Assembly: GCF_009766105.1 (NCBI RefSeq)
Contig: NZ_LMUH01000026.1
Span: 484,721 to 548,720, forward strand
Source: Granulicella sp. S156
GTDB lineage: Bacteria > Acidobacteriota > Terriglobia > Terriglobales > Acidobacteriaceae
Length of the DNA stretch: 64,000 nt
Direction of reading: 5' to 3'
Position 1 is the stretch's first letter. Each line of letters begins with the position of its first letter. A model generated the notes under the pieces. The model made no database searches and was not told where the DNA came from. It was given only the letters and a program-made list of their open reading frames with translations. The translations under genes were made by a program, and so were the position numbers. Positions 26,281-34,679 of the stretch are shown piece by piece.

Positions 26281-29200
26281 ATGAAAACAGCGATAAAGCG
26301 GATCAAGCAAATGTCACAGCAGCTGGGCCTTACCGGCGGGAGGGTGGTCCGATGTTCCGCGCTGCTGAGCCTCCTGGTGTTGGCACTTTTGCCGGTTCAG
26401 GGTGCGCTTGCTCAGGGTATTACGGGATCGATTACTGGTACTGTTACCGATTCGACCGGAGCCGCGATTCCCGACGCAACGGTTACCATTCGCGATGCGG
26501 CGACCAATTCGGTGCACACCGTCAAGACATCCGATGTCGGAAGCTATACGGTCCCGCAACTTCCTCCCGGTCAGTACACCGTGACGGTCGATAAAGCGAC
26601 TTTCAAAAGTTATAAGCAGAGTGCCATCACGCTTTCGATCGATCAGGTAGCGCAGATCGATGCCCAGTTGACGGTTGGTGCGGCGAACGAGATCGTCGAG
26701 GTGACGACCACCGAGCCGGTGATTCAAACTTCAACCTCCTCGGTGGGATCGGTGATCGATAGCCAGGCAATCCAGAACACGCCACTCAACGGTCGTCTTG
26801 GAATCAACGGTCTGGTCGCGCTGGCTCCTGGTGTTCAGGGTGCGGGCGCCCAGGACCAGCTCGATACGCGTGGCGTTACGGCATCTGTCGGCACCGGTTC
26901 GCGCAGCTCCTATGGTGGTCTCGGTTCCACGCTCGACGGTGTTACCAACCAGGAAGTCACCTTGCAGCGTGGTGAGGGCGAAGTCCCCTCGCTCGATGCA
27001 ATCGCGGAGTTCAAGATTCTCACCACGGGCGCTCCCGCGGAGTTCAACCAGCCGGCACAGATCATCGTCGCCAGCGCCAGTGGAACGAATGGGCTCCATG
27101 GAGGCGGCTTCGAGTACAACCGCTCCAAGGGCACCTCGGCCAAGACCTACTTTGGCGGAGCGTTGGCTCGTCCTCCCTACCAGAGGAATGAATACGGCGG
27201 CAATCTCTCCGGTCCGATCGTTATCCCTCATCTCTACAACGGCCGCGACAAGAGCTTTTTCTTCGCTGCCTATGAAGGTTTCCACCTGACACAGTCGTAC
27301 AGCGACAACACACAGGAGCCTACAGCCCTTGAGCGTGAAGGCAACTTCAGTGAATTCCTCGCAGGGGGCGTCTGCGCGCCGAGTGCCACCACCAGTACCT
27401 ACATCTATAACCCGGCAACAGGGCAGCCCTTTGCTGGAAATATCATTTCGAGCACTCTGAACCCGGTGGACCTGCAGCTCTTGAAGCTGCTGTATCCGAA
27501 CCCTACAACCAGCGGCTGCGGTACCAACACCTATGAGCTGGTGCAGGAAACCAGCAATGCCAGCCGCTTCTCCGTACGCCTCGATCACAAGTTGAGCGAG
27601 AAGGACCAGCTTCGCTTCACCTACCTCAGGGCCTTCTACGGTCCAAGCCCCACCAATGGCAACAATAGTCTGCAGGGTGGCAACGCGCAGGACGGAGAAC
27701 ACAACCAGAACTTCATCGTCGGTTGGACCCACACCTTCTCGCCCACATTGCTGCTCGATGTGTCGGGATCTTACTTTCATCTGCCGATCTACCGTACTCC
27801 ACAGAACTACAACACTGACTTTTCTTCGATCATCCCCGGGCTTGGCGCGGAGCTGATCGAAGGTGCGCCGCAGATCAGCATCACCAATATTCAGTCTGTC
27901 TCTGAGTCCGGCTCGCATGACCTGGAGCAGGACGCTCAGGTCGCCACGTCCGTCACCAAAGTGCTGCCGAAGCATACGCTCAAGGCTGGCTTCTTGTATC
28001 TCTTCAACGACCACTGGAACGACTCGGCTGAGAGTCCGCAGCGCGGCTCCTTTGCCTTCAACGGCCAATACACCACCAGCTCCACAGCCCTCACTGGGGG
28101 TAATAAATCGGGTATTGCTTTCGCTGACTTCATGCTCGGCACGCCCGTTACGACCGGAAATGCGGCGCCGAACAACTACATTGTCAGGAACCTCTCTAGC
28201 CAATACGGCCTCTACCTGCAGGACGATTGGAAGCCACTGTCCAATCTCACCATCAATGCCGGTCTTCGTTACGACCTGCAGTGGTTTCAGGGCAACCCCT
28301 ACGGCAACGAGTCCCTCTATATCCCTTCGCTCGGCAAGGTGGTGGTCTTTGGCACCTCGTACCCGGCGGCCTCAATTCCGAACTTCCTGACGTCGATTCC
28401 GATCGCGCTATCCTCGCAAGTTGGTTTGCCAAACAGTGTCTTTAGCTATCTTGGCCAGGACAAACACAACATTGCGCCGCGATTGGGCTTTTCGTATGAG
28501 CCTGTACACAACACGGTCGTTCGCGGCGCGTTTGGTATCTATTACGCGCTCTTGCCATCGAGCTATGTCGATACGGCCCCGTTTGGGACACTCCCTTTCG
28601 TCGGCTCGGAGACATATAGCAACTCCACCACCACAACTCCTGCCTTCACGATGTCCAACCCGTTCTCGGCCACCGGTGCCTTCACGGCAAATCCCTCCGT
28701 CAGTGCGCAGGCCAAGACCACCACGCCGTACACCGAGGAGTACAACCTCGCAGTCGAACATCAATTTCCAAAGAATATCGATCTGCGTATCGGCTACGTC
28801 GGTCAGCACAATCTGAAGCAAAACAACTATGGCGGCCCGGGATCAACACCAGGCAGCAGTGTCAGTGGCCCGAATATCAACCTGCCCTCCCAGCCGGTGC
28901 TTACTACTGGCACAACAACCGCACAGAGCACCTATCTGGTGCAGCCGTTCTCCACCATCAACAACAGTATGGATCCGATGTTCCATAGCAGCATGAACTC
29001 ACTTCAGGTTGGCCTGCACAAGCAATACAGTCAGGGTCTTGCCTTTGGTGCGGAGTATCAATGGACTCGCGTTCTCGGTACTGAAAACATACAAAACCCA
29101 TCCGGTTCAACTCCCAACGACTCCTACGGGCCTATCTCCGGACTCACGCCTCAGGTCCTCACGGTCAACTACTCCTACCTTCTGCCGTTCGGAAAGGGGA

Positions 29201-29742
29201 AGACGTTCCTGGGCGGTGCAGGCAATCTGGTCGACAAGATCGTCAGTGGTTGGCAGATCTCGGGCATTAGTACCTTCCAGACCGGTCAGCCATTCTCCGT
29301 CAGCTACACTGCACCTGGCAGCTACACCCTCAACTCCGTAACGTATAAAAACCTGGTTAGCGGTCGTGCCAGCATTGTTCCCGGACAGCCTCTCTACCCC
29401 TCTCACAAGACGAAGGCAGAGTGGTTCAACCCGGCTGCCTTCACGGCACCGACCAATGCTGCCGGCGTCCAGGGTGGCGCGTACGGAAACTCCGGATACG
29501 ACATGCTTCGCGGACCCGGCTTTCAGGACTGGGATATGAACCTGGAGAAGAACATCGTCTTCGCGGGGCGGTACAAGGTTCAGCTTCGCGCCGACTCCTT
29601 CAACGTCTTCAACCACCCCAACTTCGCGGTACCGAATTCATCCATCAGCAGCGCTTCCAGCGTCGGAACGATCACCTCGATTGCCGGCACGCCCTCGTAT
29701 GAGCAGCGCACGGTGGAGTTTGCTGCGAAGTTCAGCTTTTAG
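26281..29742 (+). CDS. TonB-dependent receptor, Oar-like, with carboxypeptidase-regulatory domain
   Basis: An outer-membrane receptor of 1,153 residues. A signal peptide ends at GALAQG; next comes a CarboxypepD_reg domain (about 44-125: GSITGTVTDSTGAAIPDATV, then LPPGQYTVTV), a plug region (PLNGRLGINGLVALAPGVQG, GLGSTLDGVTNQEVTLQRGE), and a long beta-barrel ending with an aromatic residue (AAKFSF). This Oar-like architecture is very common in Acidobacteria. The ATG at 26275 abuts AAGGAG, while the ATG at 26281 has it at six bases, so 26281 is preferred. The probable substrate is an oligosaccharide, given the GH92 gene upstream and the glycosidase locus; the energy-coupling TonB/ExbBD genes are not in the window. 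Confidence 0.93.
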   Translation: MKTAIKRIKQMSQQLGLTGGRVVRCSALLSLLVLALLPVQGALAQGITGSITGTVTDSTGAAIPDATVTIRDAATNSVHTVKTSDVGSYTVPQLPPGQYTVTVDKATFKSYKQSAITLSIDQVAQIDAQLTVGAANEIVEVTTTEPVIQTSTSSVGSVIDSQAIQNTPLNGRLGINGLVALAPGVQGAGAQDQLDTRGVTASVGTGSRSSYGGLGSTLDGVTNQEVTLQRGEGEVPSLDAIAEFKILTTGAPAEFNQPAQIIVASASGTNGLHGGGFEYNRSKGTSAKTYFGGALARPPYQRNEYGGNLSGPIVIPHLYNGRDKSFFFAAYEGFHLTQSYSDNTQEPTALEREGNFSEFLAGGVCAPSATTSTYIYNPATGQPFAGNIISSTLNPVDLQLLKLLYPNPTTSGCGTNTYELVQETSNASRFSVRLDHKLSEKDQLRFTYLRAFYGPSPTNGNNSLQGGNAQDGEHNQNFIVGWTHTFSPTLLLDVSGSYFHLPIYRTPQNYNTDFSSIIPGLGAELIEGAPQISITNIQSVSESGSHDLEQDAQVATSVTKVLPKHTLKAGFLYLFNDHWNDSAESPQRGSFAFNGQYTTSSTALTGGNKSGIAFADFMLGTPVTTGNAAPNNYIVRNLSSQYGLYLQDDWKPLSNLTINAGLRYDLQWFQGNPYGNESLYIPSLGKVVVFGTSYPAASIPNFLTSIPIALSSQVGLPNSVFSYLGQDKHNIAPRLGFSYEPVHNTVVRGAFGIYYALLPSSYVDTAPFGTLPFVGSETYSNSTTTTPAFTMSNPFSATGAFTANPSVSAQAKTTTPYTEEYNLAVEHQFPKNIDLRIGYVGQHNLKQNNYGGPGSTPGSSVSGPNINLPSQPVLTTGTTTAQSTYLVQPFSTINNSMDPMFHSSMNSLQVGLHKQYSQGLAFGAEYQWTRVLGTENIQNPSGSTPNDSYGPISGLTPQVLTVNYSYLLPFGKGKTFLGGAGNLVDKIVSGWQISGISTFQTGQPFSVSYTAPGSYTLNSVTYKNLVSGRASIVPGQPLYPSHKTKAEWFNPAAFTAPTNAAGVQGGAYGNSGYDMLRGPGFQDWDMNLEKNIVFAGRYKVQLRADSFNVFNHPNFAVPNSSISSASSVGTITSIAGTPSYEQRTVEFAAKFSF

Positions 29743-29775
29743 CTGAATTCGCTGTAGGCTCCTTGTGGCTTCAAT

Positions 29776-29803
29776 GGGGATCTGCTCAGCAGCGCAGATC
29801 CCC
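29776..29803. terminator. Stem-loop after the TonB receptor gene
   Basis: Ten-base perfect arms (GGGGATCTGC / GCAGATCCCC) around an 8-base loop, 34 bp after the receptor stop codon. There is no T-run, so termination strength is doubtful. Confidence 0.5.
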
Positions 29804-29914
29804 GAACCCCTCTACGGCGCAGCGTGTTTTCTTCGGAGCTTCACAGCAGAAATCGAAGCGCCATTTTTTTCTTGTTACTCCTGATAGCGTACGTATGTCG
29901 GGCCAGGAGACGTT

Positions 29915-31078
29915 GTGAACAACCCGAGCCTATCTAATAACTTCGCAACCAGGAGTCCTTCTTCCGGGCAACGTCTGCTCTCACTCGACGTGCTGCGCGG
30001 CCTCACCGTCGCTCTCATGATCCTGGTCAACAACGCAGGTGATGGCGCTGTCTCTTACGCACAACTGCGCCACTCCGTATGGAATGGCTGCACGCTCACA
30101 GATATTGTCTTTCCTCTCTTTCTATTTATGATCGGAGCCTCGATCGCGCTCTCCCTGCGATCGCGTCTCGCTCACGGCACGGCACGATCGATCATCTTGC
30201 TGCAGGTGTTGAAGCGTTCTGTGCTCATCGCTGCAATTGGGTTGCTGCTCAACGCACTGCCGTACTTTTCGATGAGCACTCTGCGCTTCTACGGAGTGTT
30301 GCAGCGCATCGCACTCTGCTACGCGCTGGGAAGCATCGTCTTTCTCTTCGGTGGAGTAACTGCGTGCATTGTGGCTATCGTTGTGGCTCTGGGCGGATAT
30401 TGGTTCCTGCTACTTCACGTGACGGTACCCGGTATTGGTTTGCCCGGGGTCGCTGTCGGTGTTCTTGACCGTTACGGCAATCTGACCTCCTGGCTCGATC
30501 GGTTGCTTGTGCCCGCAGCCCATCTCTATCACCACGGTATCTATGACCCTGAAGGTCTGTTGAGCACAATGCCGGCGGTTGCAACGACGCTCTTCGGTGT
30601 GCTCGCCGCGGGTTGGCTGCAAACGCGGCGCCCTGCCTGGCAGAAGGCAACAGCCCTCATCTTGTGCGGTCTTATTCTCTTGGTCTGCGGTTTGCTTTGG
30701 GCGCACAGTTTTCCAATCAATAAACGCCTCTGGACTAGCTCCTATGTCCTTTTTACCGGAGGTGTCTCCATGCTCCTGCTTGCGTCGCTCTTCTGGGTGA
30801 TCGACGGCCCATACCAATTGCGACGTGGGTTGGCACCCTGGCTTGTCTTTGGCACAAACGCGCTTGCCGCCTACGTCCTCTCGGAGGTCCTTGCGATTGC
30901 ACTCGCCGCCGTCAGGATGCCGCGCGGAGGAAACCTTCAGCAGTCTCTCTTCCATCTGCTGCCACATTGGCTGGGGCCGCCCCCTTTGGTCTCTGTGATC
31001 TATTCGGTGTTCTTTGTGTTGGTCTGCGCTCTTCCGCTAATTCCTTTATACCGGAGAAAGATATTTCTCAAGCTCTAA
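29915..31078 (+). CDS. HGSNAT-like membrane acyltransferase (DUF5009/DUF1624 type)
   Basis: A polytopic membrane protein of 387 residues related to heparan-alpha-glucosaminide N-acetyltransferase. The signature start RLLSLDVLRGLTVALMILVNN and WNGCTLTDIVFPLFLFMIGAS near residue 55 are family marks; about ten hydrophobic helices follow, ending in a short basic tail. The human enzyme transfers acetyl from acetyl-CoA across the membrane to terminal glucosamine. The GTG at 29915 has AGGAG six bases upstream. Genes of this family are often found beside sugar uptake systems in Bacteroidetes and Acidobacteria; here it follows the TonB receptor. It may acetylate an amino sugar or another periplasmic glycan; substrate is not known. 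Confidence 0.82.
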   Translation: MNNPSLSNNFATRSPSSGQRLLSLDVLRGLTVALMILVNNAGDGAVSYAQLRHSVWNGCTLTDIVFPLFLFMIGASIALSLRSRLAHGTARSIILLQVLKRSVLIAAIGLLLNALPYFSMSTLRFYGVLQRIALCYALGSIVFLFGGVTACIVAIVVALGGYWFLLLHVTVPGIGLPGVAVGVLDRYGNLTSWLDRLLVPAAHLYHHGIYDPEGLLSTMPAVATTLFGVLAAGWLQTRRPAWQKATALILCGLILLVCGLLWAHSFPINKRLWTSSYVLFTGGVSMLLLASLFWVIDGPYQLRRGLAPWLVFGTNALAAYVLSEVLAIALAAVRMPRGGNLQQSLFHLLPHWLGPPPLVSVIYSVFFVLVCALPLIPLYRRKIFLKL

Positions 31079-31177
31079 GTTGTTTCTCCCGGTTATATTC
31101 CAGGCTCTTTGGCAAAGCCTCATTCTGTGACGAAACGAAGATGTTTTATTCAAAAAAGTAGTTTGAAGGTGATATTG

Positions 31178-32752
31178 ATGAAGCGAATACTCTGGATTAC
31201 ATGTTTCTGGATCGTGATGAACTGCGGCTCAGCTCTAGCGCAACTAACTCCGACGCTTCACCCAGAACTTAATCCTTCGTCGAAAAACTCTCGTGAGCTC
31301 TTTGATGAATCGATGCGCCTGTTCGACACAAGCTACGATCCCAACGCGCACCTGGTACTGCGTCCGCATGATGGAGGGACTCATGTGCGCGGCCACTACA
31401 TGGTTCGTGAATCGAGCTGGTATGCCCTGGGTCTGATGATGCGCGCCCGCTCAAATAATCGGCCAGCCGACGTGGATCGAGCGGCCCAAATTCTTGGAAC
31501 AGTGTTGGACCAGCAGTATCTCGATCCCAATATGAAGTGCTATGGCACCTTCAAGCGTTCTCCAGAAGAGCCAGGCCCCGGTGATCACGATGTTGCTTTT
31601 ACCTCCTATGATCCAAACTGGCGCCAGTTCATAGGAACTACGCTGGAGATGATCCTGATTGAATTTCCGGGGCGGCTTCCGTCTGAACTAGAGACACGCA
31701 TGTACCGCGCTATCGATGCAGCCGTTTCCGGCGAGATCCACGATGGCCGGTTAGTTCCGTCCTACAGCAACATCGCACTCATGTATGGCGCGTTGTGGGA
31801 CTTTGCGGCGGTCCACGACAACAATGCCGACTGGCTTTCCCGTTCGCAAGCCTGGACGGAGCAGGTCTACAGCCTATTTCAGCGCTACGGCACCTTTAAT
31901 GAATACAACGCTCCGACCTACTACGGTGTCGATCTCTATGGTCTCGCGCTGTGGCGCGAATATGGGTCGACTCCGCGTATGCGCCGACTCGGCCATGTCA
32001 TGGAGGCTGCGCTTTGGAACGATCTAGCCAACTTCTATCAACCAGAGTTGCGCAACATCGCGGGGCCCTATGACCGCTCCTATGGCATGGACATGTCGAA
32101 TTACGTGACCGTGACCGGAGTATGGATGAGAACGGCATTGGATGCAGCCCATGCACCGCTGCCGTCGAAGCCTACGCTGACCACGTCTCAGGTCGCCGAT
32201 ATGTGGTTCGCGCCGCATGTCACGCTCCTGGGCACCCACATCCCAAACGCTGCTCTCGTGAAGTTCCGCAGATTTATCGGGCCGCACATGGTGCATCGGC
32301 GCATCGACTCAACGCGGGTGACGACCTCCTGGGTTGGTGATCGTGCCATATGGGGTGGCGAGTTCACCGGCATGACCAAAGACTCTGGCGGTAAGACACA
32401 GTTCCATCCCGTTACCGTGCAGTGGAGCATGCCGGACGGATCGATCGGCTGGATCAAGGTGACGCGCTCTCCGAACGTCGATGCCGTTGCCGACCCTGAG
32501 GGCGTGACCATCACGACCCACGGCGACGTCTCTTTCCGTGTCTTTACAGGGAAGGGCCCGTCCAAAATCAGCAAGACTACATGGTCGCTTCCAGGGTTTC
32601 TCGCTGAGATCCAAACCGATGCCAGGAGCTTCTCTATAAGTCAGCCAGGAGACTGTGCAGATTGCAAAGATATGCTGTACACCGGCGTGCGATCTATCCG
32701 CATGGAGCTCCATGCGGACAGGTCGCATCCCTCTGACCGTAGCGGCAACTAA
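31178..32752 (+). CDS. Secreted protein of unknown function, probable (alpha/alpha)-barrel plus beta domain
   Basis: The ATG at 31178 has GAAGGTGAT upstream and opens a signal peptide (MKRILWITCFWIVMNCGSALAQ); earlier in-frame residues from 31109 are ignored. The 524-residue product has an alpha-helical first two-thirds with aromatic-rich motifs (VRESSWYALGLMMRAR, SYSNIALMYGALWDF, NEYNAPTYYGVDLYGLALW, YDRSYGMDMSNYV) that resemble the repeated helices of glycan-active (alpha/alpha) toroids, and a beta-rich C-terminal third (FHPVTVQWSMPDGS). I do not recognise the family. The context, downstream of a TonB receptor and an acyltransferase, favours an enzyme acting on a polysaccharide, such as a hydrolase or lyase, but no catalytic residues can be assigned. 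Confidence 0.6.
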   Translation: MKRILWITCFWIVMNCGSALAQLTPTLHPELNPSSKNSRELFDESMRLFDTSYDPNAHLVLRPHDGGTHVRGHYMVRESSWYALGLMMRARSNNRPADVDRAAQILGTVLDQQYLDPNMKCYGTFKRSPEEPGPGDHDVAFTSYDPNWRQFIGTTLEMILIEFPGRLPSELETRMYRAIDAAVSGEIHDGRLVPSYSNIALMYGALWDFAAVHDNNADWLSRSQAWTEQVYSLFQRYGTFNEYNAPTYYGVDLYGLALWREYGSTPRMRRLGHVMEAALWNDLANFYQPELRNIAGPYDRSYGMDMSNYVTVTGVWMRTALDAAHAPLPSKPTLTTSQVADMWFAPHVTLLGTHIPNAALVKFRRFIGPHMVHRRIDSTRVTTSWVGDRAIWGGEFTGMTKDSGGKTQFHPVTVQWSMPDGSIGWIKVTRSPNVDAVADPEGVTITTHGDVSFRVFTGKGPSKISKTTWSLPGFLAEIQTDARSFSISQPGDCADCKDMLYTGVRSIRMELHADRSHPSDRSGN

Positions 32753-32782
32753 CTAACCCCCCAAAGCTAGAGCGGGTTCATA

Positions 32783-32818
32783 GTGGGTGTAAGCCGGAAT
32801 GTGGGTGTAAGCCGGAAC
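32783..32818. repeat. 18-bp tandem duplication
   Basis: Two adjacent copies of GTGGGTGTAAGCCGGAA followed by T or C. Function unknown; it could be a slippage product or a paired binding site. Confidence 0.7.
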
Positions 32819-32858
32819 AAAAGACGTTTGCGTGGTTTTCTCCCAAGGAAAACGACAC

Positions 32859-32900
32859 TGCACAATCTTTGCTGGATCACGGTAACTGTGAGACTGCTCT
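32859..32900 (+). repeat. Dispersed 42-bp repeat, copy A
   Basis: Begins TGCACAATCTTTG and ends GCTCT; it matches 44890-44931 at 37 of 42 positions. All five differences are transitions. Both copies lie within intergenic DNA in the same orientation. Confidence 0.75.
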
Positions 32901-33141
32901 ATGCCTGTTGAACGGAGTGCCCCGGACGATTCCGGGGCATGCCGCAGAGCTGCGTTTTGAGTCGCTTGCGTCCTTCCATATTCGCTGGTATGCTGGGCCG
33001 TTCCTCACCTTTGAGACTTGCTTACTCTGGGCACACGAGTTGATGAAATCACTTGTTCGATAGAGCGCTCTCGGGGACAGTACCTACTGTTGTTAGCGGC
33101 GAAGTTTTGCATCGAATACTCAACTTTCTAGGAGATCCCAA

Positions 33142-33759
33142 ATGCGTTACTTCTCAAATAGGCTTAAATGGCTGCCGGTAGTGCTGTTTAGCGTCGGCGT
33201 CGTCACGCCCGGCATAGCAAAGGCTGCTACAAACTCAAATGCCGCAACGGTAACTCTCAATGCGACACTCAGTGCTTTTCTGACCGTCACCGTCGCGAGC
33301 CCGAACATCACCTGGACCGCAGGAACCAACCCACTGGTTAATGGCACGCAAGTCACGGGTACAGGCAGTCCCCTGATCACCACTAGCTGGTTGCTTGCAA
33401 GCACCAACAGCCATATTTATCTGTACGGCTACTTCGGGAGTGCAACTGCCGCACTGACGGATACAGCTTCGGACAACATTCCGTCGTCCGCTGTCTTTGG
33501 CGCCGTAACCACAAGCGGCGGTGCGGTCGCTACACCGACAACCGCCCTGACCGCCTTCACCCAGACTGCTGCTGCTCCGGCGACTGGGATTGGAACTGCC
33601 AGCGCTAGTCTTCTGCTCGATACGTATGCTGTTAGCCTGTCGAACATCATCAATCTGACCGGTATAACCGATACGTTGAAGGTAGCAATCACCACGCCGG
33701 CCCTGCAGCCTGCCGGCGCCTATACGGGCACGATCACCATTCAGGCTCAAGCCGATTAA
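33142..33759 (+). CDS. Secreted beta-sandwich protein, possible fibre subunit (paralogue of 36412 gene)
   Basis: The 205-residue product has a signal peptide (VLFSVGVVTPGIAKA) and a Thr/Ala/Ser-rich body with strongly alternating beta pattern (TVTLNATLSAFLTVTVAS). The ending PAGAYTGTITIQAQAD resembles the final strand of spore-coat-U / CsuA-type and DUF4402-like fibre subunits (PAGxYxGTxxV). It has no cysteines in the mature part. It is clearly homologous to the product of 36412 (shared ITTSWL, YGYF, IPSSAVFG, AFTQT, AGxYTGT). A strong AGGAG precedes the ATG. A stem-loop follows at 33781, so this first gene may be expressed more than the three downstream. Major subunit role is inferred; not a named family to me. 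Confidence 0.65.
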   Translation: MRYFSNRLKWLPVVLFSVGVVTPGIAKAATNSNAATVTLNATLSAFLTVTVASPNITWTAGTNPLVNGTQVTGTGSPLITTSWLLASTNSHIYLYGYFGSATAALTDTASDNIPSSAVFGAVTTSGGAVATPTTALTAFTQTAAAPATGIGTASASLLLDTYAVSLSNIINLTGITDTLKVAITTPALQPAGAYTGTITIQAQAD

Positions 33760-33780
33760 TCCGTAAGTCATGTATCGGAG

Positions 33781-33806
33781 GGGCCTCTGGCAAACGCTTG
33801 AGGCCC
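33781..33806 (+). terminator. Stem-loop between subunit and chaperone-like genes
   Basis: Seven-base arms GGGCCTC / GAGGCCC with a 12-base loop, followed by TTCCCCC. It may act as a leaky terminator that lowers expression of the chaperone and barrel genes relative to the subunit gene. Confidence 0.45.
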
Positions 33807-33929
33807 TTCCCCCATGCTGCGCTGTATGTATTTGGGAATAGCTGTTTCGCACCCATCATGAGTGCCTGAGCATTCCTGGGAAACCTATAGCCAAGCCCAA
33901 TACAGCTTGTTAGCTCTGGAGAACCAACC

Positions 33930-34679
33930 GTGCCGAAGCTATCTATTCGGTTTATCAATATCTCGGGCCTGTTTGCTCTGCTGCTTCCTACCATAGCTCT
34001 GTCCCAGACCGTTGCTCCTCCCGTGGTCGAGTATCAACAGAAGGCCGATGGCCAGTTCACACTCACCAATAATTCGCTGTCGGCTTACGTTGTGGTTCTC
34101 GAACCCAAGAGCTTCAGCATTAATCGAGACGGCAAGGATATCTTTCGTCCGCTCGATCCGGGCATTCATCTCAAGCTCTCGTCGATGAGCATCAAACTGC
34201 TTCCCAAGCAGTCCTATACGATCTTCTATTCGGTGCAGTCCGACACGCTGCCGGCTTGGTTTACCATCTATTCCACTTTTTCTCTGCAGCAGCGCGGGCC
34301 TGGCATCAATCTGCGGATTATGCTGCCGCACACGGTATATCTCTACCAAAAAAAGCCGCTCGCAAAGGATGCGGTTAAGCTCACAAACCCACTTTATGAT
34401 CCAGACAAGAAACTAGTCTCTTTCGATATTGAAAATCTGAGCAGTGCATATGGTCGAGTGCGTGGGGCTACTGCCAGCATCGGCCACGAGACAGTCGAGA
34501 TGGGTGGCTTTCCTTTGCTTCCCGGTAGCCCCAGGCATGTGCAAGCTACCTGGACCGGCAAAGAGCCTCCACAGCAGGTGCATCTTCACTTTGACAACTT
34601 TGACTTGACTCAACCCATAGTCCTGCAGGAGCCTGCTCCGCCCGCAGTTACACAGCCAAGTTCAACTCCGCAGCAGTGA
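33930..34679 (+). CDS. Periplasmic pilus-chaperone-like protein
   Basis: A 249-residue exported protein (signal peptide ends ALSQT). The body follows the immunoglobulin-like pattern of PapD-type chaperones: a first domain with FTLTNNSLSAYVVVLEPKSF, then LLPKQSYTIFYSVQSDTLPA where chaperones have the proline-rich loop, and GINLRIMLPHTVYLY, the usual G1 strand region of archaic (Csu-like) chaperones. A second domain (from about 145, VKLTNPLYDPDKKLVSFDIEN) has its own beta pattern, and the tail is Pro-rich. GTG at 33930 has GGAG eight bases upstream. The stop overlaps the next start by 4 bp. It probably folds and caps the two subunit-like proteins; assignment is by pattern, not strong motif. Confidence 0.6.
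   Translation: MPKLSIRFINISGLFALLLPTIALSQTVAPPVVEYQQKADGQFTLTNNSLSAYVVVLEPKSFSINRDGKDIFRPLDPGIHLKLSSMSIKLLPKQSYTIFYSVQSDTLPAWFTIYSTFSLQQRGPGINLRIMLPHTVYLYQKKPLAKDAVKLTNPLYDPDKKLVSFDIENLSSAYGRVRGATASIGHETVEMGGFPLLPGSPRHVQATWTGKEPPQQVHLHFDNFDLTQPIVLQEPAPPAVTQPSSTPQQ

Larger units (their letters stand above)
32753..33141. other. Intergenic region with tandem repeat, dispersed-repeat copy and hairpin
   Basis: 389 bp without a credible gene. It holds an 18-bp tandem duplication (GTGGGTGTAAGCCGGAAT, 32783-32800 and 32801-32818, one base different), one copy of a 42-bp dispersed repeat (32859-32900), and a perfect hairpin TGCCCCGGA-CGAT-TCCGGGGCA (32918-32939). The last 50 bp should hold the promoter of the next gene, whose ribosome site is AGGAG before 33142. 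Confidence 0.6.

Noticed and set aside
26731..28203. 490-residue open frame on the minus strand inside the TonB receptor gene
   Set aside because: It is fully antisense to a gene with clear family features, is rich in Arg/Gly/Val without domain pattern, and arises from codon bias in a high-GC gene.
32869..33063. 64-residue frame in the gap before the fibre-like operon
   Set aside because: It contains a dispersed repeat and a hairpin and has no ribosome site, so it is not likely to be coding.
33930..34679. Assigning the chaperone-like gene to classical PapD/FimC
   Set aside because: The strand pattern fits, but the conserved Arg and Lys pair of classical chaperones could not be placed with confidence, so only a chaperone-like call is made.
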